From contig NZ_JAPEMC010000001.1 of the NCBI RefSeq assembly GCF_026343115.1, forward strand, positions 186,001 through 250,000: DNA of 64,000 nt. Direction: 5' to 3'. Origin of the DNA: Streptomyces sp. NBC_00102 (GTDB taxonomy: Bacteria > Actinomycetota > Actinomycetes > Streptomycetales > Streptomycetaceae). Positions within the stretch are counted from its first letter, which is position 1. Each line of letters starts with the position of its first letter. The position numbers were made by a program, and so were the translations under genes. The notes under the pieces were generated by a model. That model was not told the DNA's origin. It worked only from the letters and a program-made list of their open reading frames with translations, and did not search any database. This document shows positions 41,381 to 49,794 of the stretch, one piece after another.

Positions 41381-41706
41381 GACGAGCACGGACCGGACCA
41401 CGACGGTCCGCAAACAGCGACGGCGCCCGAGAGCGGGAACTCACGGACGCCGAACGCTAAGCGGCATCTCCGCCCCAGCAAGGGCGGCGATTGCCCACCA
41501 TCACCACGCTGAGTCCTTCCGAGGGGCGCGTCAGCGTGGCAACACTGCAAAGGGGAGTATCGCATGCCTCCTGCCCTGCGCAAAAGGCCCTTCCGTCTGG
41601 CCTGCGCGGCAGCCATCTCCGCCTCGGCGCCACGGCGCCCCGAGCCGGACCGCACCACCTTGGCGTCGGTGAGCCGCCGGGCCCACCCGTTCCTCCGGAG
41701 CGGCCG

Positions 41707-42555
41707 ATGAGCAGCGAAGCCCGCGAGTGGGTATGGGAGCACAGTTCCAGCCGGGGGGCCGCGCGCCTGGTCCTCCTGTCGATCGCCGACCGAGTGGCCG
41801 ACGAGCAGTGCATCTCGTACGCCTCGCTGTCCAGCCTGGCCAGGCGCACCCGTGCCTCGGTGTCCACGGTGCGCGAGGCCGTCGAGCGTCTGCTCGTCGC
41901 CGGTGAGCTGGAGCAGCTCGACGACCTCGTCGGCCCGCAGCGCAGCACGGTCTACCGGATCCCCCTCGCCGCGGCTTTGGCGTCGGAGGAGTCGGACGGT
42001 CCCGCGCAGCTCCGGGTCTCGGCTCTGCGGCGGTACGGAATCCGCCCGCGTGAGGTGCCGGATTCCCCCGCGAGGGTCCGGAAACCGGCAGTACCGGAAA
42101 CCGGCAGGTCGAGGCGGATTCCGGCACCGCGACGTACCGGCTACCGGCACAGCGATGTACCGGTGGCCGGTACACAGAACCTTAGTGAACCTGATTTGAA
42201 CCGGAGGTACAGCAGTAGTGGTGCGGCCGTCCTGTCGGCTGCGGAGTGGCAGGTCGACGCCGCCACCCACGCCTGGACCCGCCAGCAGGGACACCTGGAC
42301 CGCCTCGGCGAGGAGGGCCTGCGCGCCGCGGACGCGAAGTGGCGGGCTCATCGTTCCACCCTCAAGCCGCGGCCGGCGGAAGCCTGGGCTGTCGACTGGC
42401 GCTCCTGGGTCGCCCGGGAGCACGCCCCCAGCCACCCGAACCTCCACGCCGGGTCCGGCAGGAGCACCGCCTCGCCGGGCGGCATGACCCGGACGGAAGC
42501 CCACACCGCCGCCCTCCTGGCCGCCCTCGACGAGCCGACCGGGACGGAGGGCTGA
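41707..42555 (+). CDS. HTH replication-initiator-like / helix-turn-helix protein of mobile-element type
   Basis: Predicted 282 residues from ATG 41707. The N-terminal 90 residues (REWVWEHSSSRGAARLVLLSIAD, YASLSSLARRTRASVSTVREAVERLL, GELEQL) form a winged HTH like that of helix-turn-helix proteins in Streptomyces plasmids and phages. The middle is variable and its DNA holds iteron-like repeats. The C-terminal third is helical with Trp residues (WRAHRSTLKPRPAEAWAVDWRSWVAREH), as in replication or packaging adaptors. It heads the mobilisation module. Confidence 0.65.
   Translation: MSSEAREWVWEHSSSRGAARLVLLSIADRVADEQCISYASLSSLARRTRASVSTVREAVERLLVAGELEQLDDLVGPQRSTVYRIPLAAALASEESDGPAQLRVSALRRYGIRPREVPDSPARVRKPAVPETGRSRRIPAPRRTGYRHSDVPVAGTQNLSEPDLNRRYSSSGAAVLSAAEWQVDAATHAWTRQQGHLDRLGEEGLRAADAKWRAHRSTLKPRPAEAWAVDWRSWVAREHAPSHPNLHAGSGRSTASPGGMTRTEAHTAALLAALDEPTGTEG
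42078..42173. repeat. Iteron-like repeats inside the replication-type gene
   Basis: CCGGAAACCGGCAG occurs at 42078-42091 and again at 42094-42107. Then GTACCGG occurs at 42134 and 42157, the latter inside a perfect palindrome GTACCGG-TGG-CCGGTAC (42157-42173). The run of (TA)CCGG units is much denser than in the surrounding coding sequence. Confidence 0.55.
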
Positions 42556-42556
42556 C

Positions 42557-43252
42557 GTGGACCGTCGCGAAATCGCCGCCCTGCTGGCCTACATCGGCAA
42601 GCTCGACCTCCGAACCATCCGCACCGACACGGGCGAGGCCCGTGACCAGCTCGCCCAGTGGCACGAACTGCTCGGCGACGTGCCGATGGCGACCCCGCAC
42701 GGCTGGGACGTCCGCGTCGCCGCCCGCCAGCACATCCGCACCTCGCCGTACCAGATCCAGCCCGCCGACCTGGTCCGCCCCTGGGACAGCTATCGGCGCG
42801 ACCGCCTGGCGAGGCACTCCGACCCGACGCCGTCCGTCGACCCGGACGACCAGGCCGCCTGGACCGCGGAGCTGGTCGGTACCCGGCGCGCCGTCGCCGC
42901 CGGTACCGCGCAGCCCGCACAGGCCCGAGCGATCACCAGCGGTCGCGACGGAGTCGACCCGAGGCTGGAGGCCCGGCTGCGGGAGATCGGCTCCTGCATA
43001 CCACCTGCCGCCCGAGCAGCCCTCGCGCCGTACCGGCCCGCCCGCGCAGCCCGTGAGGCCGCCGTCGCGCAGGGGCTGCCCGATGCCCTGAGCGTGCGGT
43101 GCGCGTGGTGCCTGGCCCAGCCCGGCGAGTCGTGCCGACGCCGAAGGATCGGTCCCGACGGTGGAACCCGAGGAACCGTTCCCTGCGCCACGCACCCCAG
43201 TCGCGTCGACCTCGCCGCCGCCCAGCAGGCCCAGCAGCCCGCCCTGGCCTGA
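42557..43252 (+). CDS. Zinc-finger-containing hypothetical protein
   Basis: Predicted 231 residues from GTG 42557, one base after the previous stop. The first 140 residues are helical and unrecognised. The C-terminal part has CAWCLAQPGESC followed by VPCATHPSRVDLA, a Cys/His cluster like the small zinc finger of actinophage and mycobacterial proteins (CxxC...C...H). Likely DNA- or RNA-binding, coupled to the upstream HTH gene. Confidence 0.65.
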   Translation: MDRREIAALLAYIGKLDLRTIRTDTGEARDQLAQWHELLGDVPMATPHGWDVRVAARQHIRTSPYQIQPADLVRPWDSYRRDRLARHSDPTPSVDPDDQAAWTAELVGTRRAVAAGTAQPAQARAITSGRDGVDPRLEARLREIGSCIPPAARAALAPYRPARAAREAAVAQGLPDALSVRCAWCLAQPGESCRRRRIGPDGGTRGTVPCATHPSRVDLAAAQQAQQPALA

Positions 43253-43413
43253 CCAGCCTCTCCGGCGCGTGCGCCCAGCAGACGCACCGCCACCCCACAC
43301 GCCTTGTCCCGCACCGGCTGCGGCGCACGCCCACGCGCTGCGGCCGGCCTCGACGCCGCACCCGCCGAGCAGCGCGCCCGCCGGTCGGCGCGGCAGCACA
43401 TCGGAGACCTGAC

Positions 43414-44055
43414 TTGCGCCACATCACCACCCACGACGCGCCGGCCACCGGCCTGCGCGGCATCGGAGACACCAGCTGGCACAGCCGCGGAGCGTGCCAC
43501 GGCATGGACGTCGAGGACGCCGACGCGGTGTTCTTCCCCAGGCCACGGGATCACGAGGAGATCGCGGAGGCGAAGGAGCTGTGCGGCTGGTGCCCCGTAC
43601 GCCGCGAGTGCCTCGACTTCGCCCTGGAGAACGGTCTCGCCGAGGGCGTCTGGGGCGGGCTGACCGAAGCCGAGCGGCACCCGCTGCACAAGAACCTGCA
43701 CCAGCGGCTGGACTATCGGCGCGTGACCGCGTTCTTCCAGAGCCGCGACGTGCACCTGTCCGCGACCGAGCGGCAGGTCGTCATCGAGCACGCGTACGTC
43801 CGGGGCTGGCTGCCCGACCGGCTCGCTGCTGCCCTGCAGATCAGTCACACGCATGCCCGCGACCTGCTCCGACAGGCCGCCACCAAGGTGTTCGACCGCG
43901 ACCGGAACTACGACGCGCCCCGCCCGAAGAAGAGGCGGAAGAGGAGCCCCAAGGCCACGGTCGCCCTCGCGCCTGCGGGCCCCGGCACTCGGCAACCGTC
44001 ACACCGCCCGGCAGCGTCGGCCCCGGCGCGCGCCTCTCTCGGAAAGGCAGCATGA
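43414..44055 (+). CDS. WhiB-family (Wbl) iron-sulfur regulator
   Basis: Predicted 213 residues from TTG 43414 with GGAG eight bases upstream. The four cluster Cys are C28, C57, C60 and C66 (CGWCPVRREC), followed by the GVWGG turn near residue 80. The Wbl part occupies the first 95 residues; a longer than usual C-terminal part has a sigma-like helix-turn-helix (LPDRLAAALQISHTHARDLLRQAA) and a basic tail. Plasmids, phages and integrative elements of Streptomyces often encode Wbl proteins. It overlaps the next start by four bases. Confidence 0.88.
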   Translation: MRHITTHDAPATGLRGIGDTSWHSRGACHGMDVEDADAVFFPRPRDHEEIAEAKELCGWCPVRRECLDFALENGLAEGVWGGLTEAERHPLHKNLHQRLDYRRVTAFFQSRDVHLSATERQVVIEHAYVRGWLPDRLAAALQISHTHARDLLRQAATKVFDRDRNYDAPRPKKRRKRSPKATVALAPAGPGTRQPSHRPAASAPARASLGKAA

Positions 44056-45740
44056 CCCACCCCGTCCTCGCCTTCGGAGCCACTACGGATCTCCCTCTCC
44101 TCCTGGCCGCCGTCGTGTCCGCCGCTCTCGCGCTGATGCTGACCGCCGGGATCATCCGGCGCCGGGGAGCCCGCCGCCCGCAGAATCGTCTCGGCGGCCC
44201 CGCGGTGAAGGTTGCCGCTGTCGCCGCCCTCGGCTGCACCGCCTACAGCGCCGACACGAGCTGGGCCTTCGCCGGTGACTACCTCAACATGGCGGGCACT
44301 GCCGGACGTGCCGCCCTGTTTGCTGCCGCCGAACTGAGCCTCTTCGCGACCGCGCTGATGGCACGGCAGAACCTCGCCAGCCAGGGCGCCCCCGGTCTGC
44401 CCGGCACTCTGGTGTGGGTCATCACCACGGTGCAGGTGATTCCCGCCTACGCAGAGAGCGGCGCCGTCGGCGGCACGGTCCGGGCCTTCGTCGGACCGGT
44501 CATGGCAGCAATGCTGTGGCACATGGCCATGGGCATCGAGCTGCGGCTGCGTACCCCTGGTGCCGCGTCGAATGGGCTGGTCGCCGTCTTGGTCCGGGAG
44601 GCCCGCGAGCGGCTGCTTTCCCGCCTGGGCATCGCCGCGCGGGACCGCGACGCCGCGCAGATTACGCGAGACCGGGCCACCGGCCGCGCGGTCGCCCTGG
44701 CTGCCCGACTCGCCGAGCGCACACCCGAGCAGCAGCGAAGCCGCCGAGGCCGGCGTCTGACCCGACGACTGTCGAAGGCGGTGGGCAGGGCTGCGGTCGG
44801 CACCGATCCTCTCCAGCGGGCCCAACTGCTCGACCAGCTCGCCGCCCGGCGACACGCTCTCGCACTCGCCACGGTCCCACTTCCTTCTCCCTGGTCCTCG
44901 ACGTTCGGCAACGCATCGGTGACCACGGTCCTCACCCAGCCGCCATCGAATGAGGCGGCGGTCCCCGCCTCCGGTCCCGACGGCTTCGACGAGTCGGTCC
45001 CGGACCGAGCACCGCGGACTGCATCGGGACCGGTCCCCAGCGAGGCAGCTCCGAAGGCGGAGATCGCCTCCGGGACCGAGGGAGACGAAACGGGAGGGCT
45101 CCCGGCGACCACTGCATCTGAAGACGGTGCGGTCCCGGGGACCGGTCCCCGCGGTCCAGAAGCCGCGGAGCTAACCGCAGAGGGTACGAAGCCCAACGGC
45201 AACACGCACGAAACAGCAGCTCAGAGCACAGATTCACATCGGGAACCAGACCTCGCGATGTCCGGGACCGAGAGCGCCGAGGACCGAGGACCGACCACCC
45301 CCCAGTCCGGGACCGAGACCACCCCGGACCCAGGACCGACCACCCCCCAGTCCGGGACCAAGACCACCTCGGACCCAGGACCGACCACCCCCCAGTCCGG
45401 GACCAAGACCACCCCGGACCCAGGGCACAAGGTTCCGCTCCGCCGGAAGTCGGTCCGGAAACCTCGAACGAAGAACAAGGACAAGCGCGCCCGGTCCCGC
45501 GCGCCCCAGACGGAGCGCGCACGCGAGCTGGGCGAACCCGAGCGCCAGCTCGTCCACGAGGTACGCCCCCACGTTCCCGCCCTGCTTGCGCGGGACGGCA
45601 ACGCCGCGATCACCCGGGTGCAGCTGCGCGAGATCATCCGCCGCCAGGACCTGACGGGAGTCGGCAACGACCGGCTCGGCCTGGTCCTCCAGGAGCTGCG
45701 GAACGAGGACACCACCACGACGAGGAGCACCGCCCGATGA
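44052..45740 (+). CDS. DUF2637 membrane protein (spread/SpdB-like) with repeat region
   Basis: Predicted 562 residues from ATG 44052 (ATGA overlap). Residues 1-165 hold about five hydrophobic segments and the DUF2637 pattern (VAALGCTAYSADTSWAFAGDYL, GRAALFAAAELSLFATALMARQN). DUF2637 is found in plasmid-spread proteins. A charged helical part follows, then a Thr/Pro/Gly-rich region including three 15-residue repeats (GPTTPQSGTETTPDP type). A basic stretch precedes a C-terminal wHTH-like end (AITRVQLREIIRRQDLTGVGNDRLGLVLQEL). Probably assists intramycelial spread or mating. Confidence 0.75.
   Translation: MTHPVLAFGATTDLPLLLAAVVSAALALMLTAGIIRRRGARRPQNRLGGPAVKVAAVAALGCTAYSADTSWAFAGDYLNMAGTAGRAALFAAAELSLFATALMARQNLASQGAPGLPGTLVWVITTVQVIPAYAESGAVGGTVRAFVGPVMAAMLWHMAMGIELRLRTPGAASNGLVAVLVREARERLLSRLGIAARDRDAAQITRDRATGRAVALAARLAERTPEQQRSRRGRRLTRRLSKAVGRAAVGTDPLQRAQLLDQLAARRHALALATVPLPSPWSSTFGNASVTTVLTQPPSNEAAVPASGPDGFDESVPDRAPRTASGPVPSEAAPKAEIASGTEGDETGGLPATTASEDGAVPGTGPRGPEAAELTAEGTKPNGNTHETAAQSTDSHREPDLAMSGTESAEDRGPTTPQSGTETTPDPGPTTPQSGTKTTSDPGPTTPQSGTKTTPDPGHKVPLRRKSVRKPRTKNKDKRARSRAPQTERARELGEPERQLVHEVRPHVPALLARDGNAAITRVQLREIIRRQDLTGVGNDRLGLVLQELRNEDTTTTRSTAR
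45288..45422. repeat. Three 45-bp tandem repeats in the DUF2637 gene
   Basis: Units start at 45288, 45333 and 45378 and differ in only a few positions. Being a multiple of three, they keep the frame and vary a Thr/Pro/Gly spacer. Confidence 0.9.
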
Positions 45741-45928
45741 AGACCTGCAACCGGTTCAACACCGTCCGCGCGGAGTACGAGCGCGAGATCAAGTTCATGA
45801 TCGCTCACTCCGAGCGGCACGCGGGCAGGCCGGCGGCGAAGTCCAGCGCGAAGCAGGCGGCCTCTACGAAGCAGCGGATGGCCCGCGCGCTCAGCAGCCA
45901 CGTCGGGCACTGCCCCGAGTGCGGATGA
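45737..45928 (+). CDS. Small basic hypothetical protein
   Basis: Predicted 63 residues from ATG 45737, overlapping the DUF2637 stop (ATGA). Basic and helical (NTVRAEYEREIKFMIAHSERH), ending HVGHCPECG, where the H-x2-H-x-C-x2-C arrangement could bind zinc. Similar tiny proteins accompany conjugation genes of Streptomyces elements. Function unknown. Confidence 0.65.
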   Translation: MKTCNRFNTVRAEYEREIKFMIAHSERHAGRPAAKSSAKQAASTKQRMARALSSHVGHCPECG

Positions 45929-46013
45929 ACCGGCAAAACTCCAGCTCAAACCCCACATCCGTTGAGGTGGCCCGGCTCCGGACCGGGCCACCATGCCGCT
46001 CAGGAGGTATGCC

Positions 46014-46250
46014 GTGACCTCGCGTCCACCCCGCTCTTCCGAGTCCACCGTCGCCGAAGCTGACGCCTGGGCGGACGTCCTGGTCCGCCGGCAACTCCTC
46101 CACGCGGCCGTCCGTACACCGGTCGGGCAGTGGCTCGTCCAGGACCAGCCCGACGAACCGGTCCGCATCCTCCCCGGACCGGCCGACATGGTCGCGCTGG
46201 CCGCAACCATCCAGCAACGCACCCGCTCTATGAGGCCCGAATCCCGATGA
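46014..46250 (+). CDS. Small hypothetical protein
   Basis: Predicted 78 residues from GTG 46014, with AGGAGG at 46002-46007. ADAWADVLVRRQLLHAAVRTPVGQWLV and VRILPGPADMVALAATIQQR form two helices and a strand. No family recognised. Its stop overlaps the MobC-like start (ATGA), so it is coupled to the mobilisation genes. Confidence 0.65.
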   Translation: MTSRPPRSSESTVAEADAWADVLVRRQLLHAAVRTPVGQWLVQDQPDEPVRILPGPADMVALAATIQQRTRSMRPESR

Positions 46251-46864
46251 CGAACTGCAGCTTGAACGGCACCACCCCGGAACCCGACGCCGAGACCAAC
46301 TCGGTCTCTGGGCGAGCAAGTTGGGGCGGAAGCATAGCTTCCGCCGAACCCGCCCCGAAGGGGGCGGGAGAGGACCTGCACCGGGGGGCGCAGGTCCTTC
46401 GGGCTTCGACCGGGGGCGGATCGAAGCCGGGGCAGGAGGAGAAGCAGACCGCCCCGCGCGACCGCCGACAGCGCGCTCGTCAACGCCCGCGCCAGCCTCC
46501 CGCGAAGAAGCGCTTGCGCCAGCCCGCCACGCGATTCAACGAAGACGAGTACGCCCTGATCAAGTCCGCCGCCGCCCGGTGCAACCTGTCCGTCGCCGGG
46601 TTCCTCGCCCGCTCCGCGCTCGCTGCCGCCCGCGACCTCGACCGCACCAGCGCCGAGATCGCCGACGAACGCGAAGTGGTCACCGCCCTGTTCGACAGCC
46701 GGCGTCGGCTCGGCTGGGCCGGCAGCAACCTCAACCAGGCAGTCAAGGCACTCAACTCCGGTGCGACCGTCCCCCATCTCGAAGCGACCATCGCAGCCGT
46801 ACGACGGGCCGCCGACACCGCCCACGCGGCTGCCACCCGGCTGATTGAGCACCACGGCTCATGA
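46247..46864 (+). CDS. mobC: MobC-like relaxosome accessory protein
   Basis: Predicted 205 residues from ATG 46247. Residues 1-85 are low-complexity and are encoded by a run of hairpins. Residues 90-205 form a ribbon-helix-helix/MobC-type unit: LRQPATRFNEDEYALIKSAAARCNLSVAGFLARSAL, then SRRRLGWAGSNLNQAVKALNSG, where the NLNQ..KALN segment is a MobC hallmark. MobC proteins help the relaxase open DNA at oriT. The relaxase start overlaps its stop (ATGA). Confidence 0.82.
   Translation: MTNCSLNGTTPEPDAETNSVSGRASWGGSIASAEPAPKGAGEDLHRGAQVLRASTGGGSKPGQEEKQTAPRDRRQRARQRPRQPPAKKRLRQPATRFNEDEYALIKSAAARCNLSVAGFLARSALAAARDLDRTSAEIADEREVVTALFDSRRRLGWAGSNLNQAVKALNSGATVPHLEATIAAVRRAADTAHAAATRLIEHHGS
46325..46428. 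other. Four tandem hairpins in mobC, candidate origin of transfer (oriT)
   Basis: Four perfect inverted repeats follow one another within 104 bases: 46325-46333/46337-46345 (9 bp, loop 3), 46349-46356/46361-46368 (8 bp, loop GAAG), 46371-46379/46390-46398 (9 bp) and 46402-46409/46421-46428 (8 bp). Mobilisable elements carry their oriT as inverted repeats next to the mobC/mobA genes. Here it would be inside the low-complexity N-terminal coding part of mobC. Confidence 0.55.
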
Positions 46865-48594
46865 TCCCCAGCGTCAACCCCTCCGGTTCGGACACCCGCG
46901 GTCTCCTTCACTACCTCTACGACACCGGTAAACACGAGGACCACACCGACCCCCACCTCGTCGCTTCCTTCGATGGCATGTCCCCCGACCCCGGACGCGA
47001 TCGGGACGCCACCCTCACCGACCTCCAGCGGCTCCTGGACCAAACCGTGATGGCCCTCCCCCAGCACGCCCGCCCGGCCAAGCACGTCTGGCACACCTCC
47101 GTACGCGCCGACCCGGGCGACCGGATCCTGTCCGACGAGGAATGGGCCGACATCGCCCGCCGCATCGTCGCCGCCACCGGCATCGACCCGGGCGACGGAC
47201 AGTCCGGCTGCCGCTGGGCCGCCGTACGCCACGCCGAAGACCACATCCACATCGTCGCCACCACCGTCACCGAAGACGGACATCACCCCGACGACTTCCG
47301 CTCCGGCGCCCGGGCCCAGGCCGAAGCCCGGCTCATCGAGAAGGAATTGGGCCTCCATCAGGTCGCGCCCGGCGACGGCACAGCCGCACAGCGACCCACC
47401 AGCGCCGAGCGCCACAAAGCCGAGCGGCAGGGTCGTGAACGCACCGCCCGCGAGGAACTGCGCGATGCGGTACGGCGCGCGGTGAGCGGGGCCCGGAGCG
47501 ACGAGGAGTTCTTCGACCGGCTCGCCGCAGCCGGCCTCCTGATCCGCAAGCGCGCCGCGCCCTCCGGTGACCTCCTCGGATACAAGGTCGCGCTGCCCGA
47601 CGACCTGAACAAGGACGGTGAGCCGATCTTCTTCCCCGGGGCCCGCCTGGCCCCCGACCTGTCGCTGCCCCGCATCCGCGAGCGCTGGTCCGCCGACACC
47701 CCGGCTCCCCGGCAGAGCGAAGCGATCCGCACGGGTCCGGGCGGCCCGGCCGCCGCGCGCCGCACGACGGCCTCGGTCGTGTGGCAGGCCGTCCTCGTCG
47801 TCGAGCACGGCGAGGACGCGCTCGCCGCCGCCCACATCGCTGCCGCCGGCGAAGTGCTCGACGCCCTCGCGAAGACGTCCGCTGCCCACACCCGCCGCGA
47901 ACTGCGCGACGCCGCCACGGCTTTCGAACGGGCCTCACGCTCTCATGTCCGTGCCGTACGCGGGCACGACCGCGCTCTGCGGCAGGCCGCCCGCGACCTC
48001 GTCCGAGGCGGCCCTGCCCTCGGCCGCAGCGAGGACGGAGCCACCACGGCCATGGTGCTCGACACGCTGATCTTCCTGATCACCGTGACTGCGCATTGGC
48101 ACGCGCGGAAGGGGCACGCCCAGCAGGCCGAGGCCGCCGCCCGGTCTGCCGAACACCTGCGCGCCGCCTACCGGGCTGCCGCCGCCCAGCCCCTCGGCGT
48201 CCTCCACCAACGCGGTCGGCGCCTGAGCCGGCCGATGCTCCAACGGCAGACCGCACTACTGCGCGAGGCCCTGCCGGAGCTGGCCGAGCAGATCCTCGCC
48301 GAACCCGGGTGGTACGCCTTGGCCGCCACCGTCGCGGAAGCCGAGTCCGCCGGCCACGACCCGGCCGCTCTGCTGTCCGACGCTGCCGGACGGCGCGAGC
48401 TCAACACCGCGGACTCCGTCAGCGACGTGCTCGTGTGGCGGATGCGACGAGCCGCAGAACTGCCTGCCGACGCCTCCCACCTTCCCGAGACCAGCACGAC
48501 AGCGCGCAGGTCCACCAAGCGCGGGGAGAGCACTGGGCCCTCCGCGCCCGGCAGGCGACGCAGCGGCGAGGGCACCTCGCGCCCGAGCCGCTAA
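46861..48594 (+). CDS. mobA: MobA/VirD2-type relaxase
   Basis: Predicted 577 residues from ATG 46861. The relaxase domain covers residues 1-160: GLLHYLYDTGKHEDH near the start and H124, H128, H130 in RHAEDHIHIVATTV, the three-His metal motif of MOBP-like relaxases. The catalytic Tyr is probably in the first 25 residues (HYLYDT). The rest is helical (AREELRDAVRRAVSGARSDEEFF and a long Ala-rich part) with a basic tail, giving no helicase or primase domain that I can see. It nicks oriT and leads the strand into the recipient. No TraB/FtsK-type or type IV coupling gene is in the window. Confidence 0.85.
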   Translation: MIPSVNPSGSDTRGLLHYLYDTGKHEDHTDPHLVASFDGMSPDPGRDRDATLTDLQRLLDQTVMALPQHARPAKHVWHTSVRADPGDRILSDEEWADIARRIVAATGIDPGDGQSGCRWAAVRHAEDHIHIVATTVTEDGHHPDDFRSGARAQAEARLIEKELGLHQVAPGDGTAAQRPTSAERHKAERQGRERTAREELRDAVRRAVSGARSDEEFFDRLAAAGLLIRKRAAPSGDLLGYKVALPDDLNKDGEPIFFPGARLAPDLSLPRIRERWSADTPAPRQSEAIRTGPGGPAAARRTTASVVWQAVLVVEHGEDALAAAHIAAAGEVLDALAKTSAAHTRRELRDAATAFERASRSHVRAVRGHDRALRQAARDLVRGGPALGRSEDGATTAMVLDTLIFLITVTAHWHARKGHAQQAEAAARSAEHLRAAYRAAAAQPLGVLHQRGRRLSRPMLQRQTALLREALPELAEQILAEPGWYALAATVAEAESAGHDPAALLSDAAGRRELNTADSVSDVLVWRMRRAAELPADASHLPETSTTARRSTKRGESTGPSAPGRRRSGEGTSRPSR

Positions 48595-48646
48595 CCTCGC
48601 GCTCCCGTGAAACCCGATGCCTGACGAGCAGTCAGATGGCATTGCT

Positions 48647-49321
48647 TTACCGATAGATGAACGTGGCCATCAGGCCGTCGACTTCGGGGTTGCTGATGTC
48701 GGGCCCACGGGCGCCCGGCTTGTACGGTTGCACAGAGATCGAGACGCTGTATCGGCGCCCCTTTTCAAGGTCGATCGGCAAGAGGAAGGTCTCGCGAAAT
48801 CCCTCCGGTGTCGTCACCATTTTATGCCAACCGATAGCGCTGTCTTCGAAGGGGTAAACAGTCTCCTCGCCTCCTCCATCCTTCAACCACACCCAGGCGT
48901 CGAGTCTCCGCGTAGGGGTTGACTTCCACTCGGCGACGAGGAAGAAGTCGTCCCCTCTCTTTTCCCAGCTCGGACGTACCTGGACTCCAGGCAGAGAGGC
49001 CCAGTCTCGCCAGTGGCATTCATCGCCGCACCGTGCAGTCGCCGCCTCTGGGGAACCGGGAGGCTCGGCGGGCACGGAAGGCTCCCCCTTCGAATTTACG
49101 GACTCCGCCGGGAGCGAGGTGGTTTCCTCTGCAGAAGGGGTGCTCGACGGCGACGACGAAGCTGCCGACGGAGTGTTGGAAGATGTTGCGGAGACGGCTG
49201 ATTTGACTGCCTCGCCAGCACAATTCGATGCTCCCGAGCAGTTATTGGTAGTAGACGTACAAGCCGCCAGAACGGCGACAGTCGGTAGAGTCATGGCAAA
49301 GCAGCGCATCATGGTGATCAC
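48647..49321 (-). CDS. Exported lipoprotein-like hypothetical protein
   Basis: Predicted 224 residues. A short signal ends in LAAC at about residue 21 (lipobox), followed by NNCSGASNC, a Ser/Thr/Pro linker, and a beta-rich C-terminal domain from about residue 95 (CGDECHWRDWASLPGVQVRPSWEKRG, TRRLDAWVWLKDG, YSVSISVQPY). The C-terminal domain is not one I recognise. Its start overlaps the stop of the small membrane protein gene upstream. Confidence 0.65.
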   Translation of the reverse strand: MITMMRCFAMTLPTVAVLAACTSTTNNCSGASNCAGEAVKSAVSATSSNTPSAASSSPSSTPSAEETTSLPAESVNSKGEPSVPAEPPGSPEAATARCGDECHWRDWASLPGVQVRPSWEKRGDDFFLVAEWKSTPTRRLDAWVWLKDGGGEETVYPFEDSAIGWHKMVTTPEGFRETFLLPIDLEKGRRYSVSISVQPYKPGARGPDISNPEVDGLMATFIYR

Positions 49322-49521
49322 GGGGTTTGCGTGGTCGACGAATTCGGCACAGCAGGTTCATTGACCGTGACGTCACCGCCGCCGCAGTTGGACGAAGTTG
49401 AACAGTTGTTCTCGACCGAATCGCCCGAGGCGAAGTACCAAGTGCCCACTCCCACGACGGCTGCAACGATCACCCCAGCCAGCGTAATCCGATGATTCCG
49501 ATTCCACGGAGTGGCCACCAT
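49318..49521 (-). CDS. Small single-pass membrane protein
   Basis: Predicted 67 residues. One transmembrane helix (ITLAGVIVAAVVGVGTWYF), then ENNCSTSSNCGG, a motif shared with the mature N-terminus of the next protein. Translationally coupled to it (ATGA). The two probably work at the outer face of the membrane. The stretch 49522-49794 holds no supported gene. Confidence 0.6.
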   Translation of the reverse strand: MVATPWNRNHRITLAGVIVAAVVGVGTWYFASGDSVENNCSTSSNCGGGDVTVNEPAVPNSSTTQTP

Positions 49522-49794
49522 GCCCCCAGGATGCGACAGGCCCGCAAGCGGGCAGTGCGCTAACAGTGAGGCAGAGGATACCTCTCAGCATGCTGTTCAT
49601 TTCAGCCATTGACGGGCGGTAACTCGCCACATCAGGAAGGTTTTCCGAATGCTCTGGGTCTCCACCGCTGCCACCGTAGGGGTTCACAGCTGAGCCGAGC
49701 GTCGAACTCCTAAAGCTCCGACGCCACCGTGCTGCCGTAACCGGAGGACTGTAGCTGTTGTGAGTTGAAGCCTCCGGGGTCGTGGGGCACGATC

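Larger units (their letters stand above)
40867..41706. other. 840-base gene-free stretch with two large hairpins
   Basis: No gene with family features or a good ribosome-binding site is found on either strand. It lies between the XRE regulator (minus) and the replication-type gene (plus), so it should hold two promoters. It contains a bulged 15-bp hairpin at 41024-41060 and an interrupted 12-bp hairpin at 41338-41380. Confidence 0.5.

Noticed and set aside
41083..42504. 473-codon open frame on the minus strand
   Set aside because: Covers the gene-free region and the HTH gene; composition is shadow-like and no start signal is seen.
45221..46855. 544-codon open frame on the minus strand
   Set aside because: Shadow of the repeat region and mobC; its repeat is just the complement of the 45-bp units.
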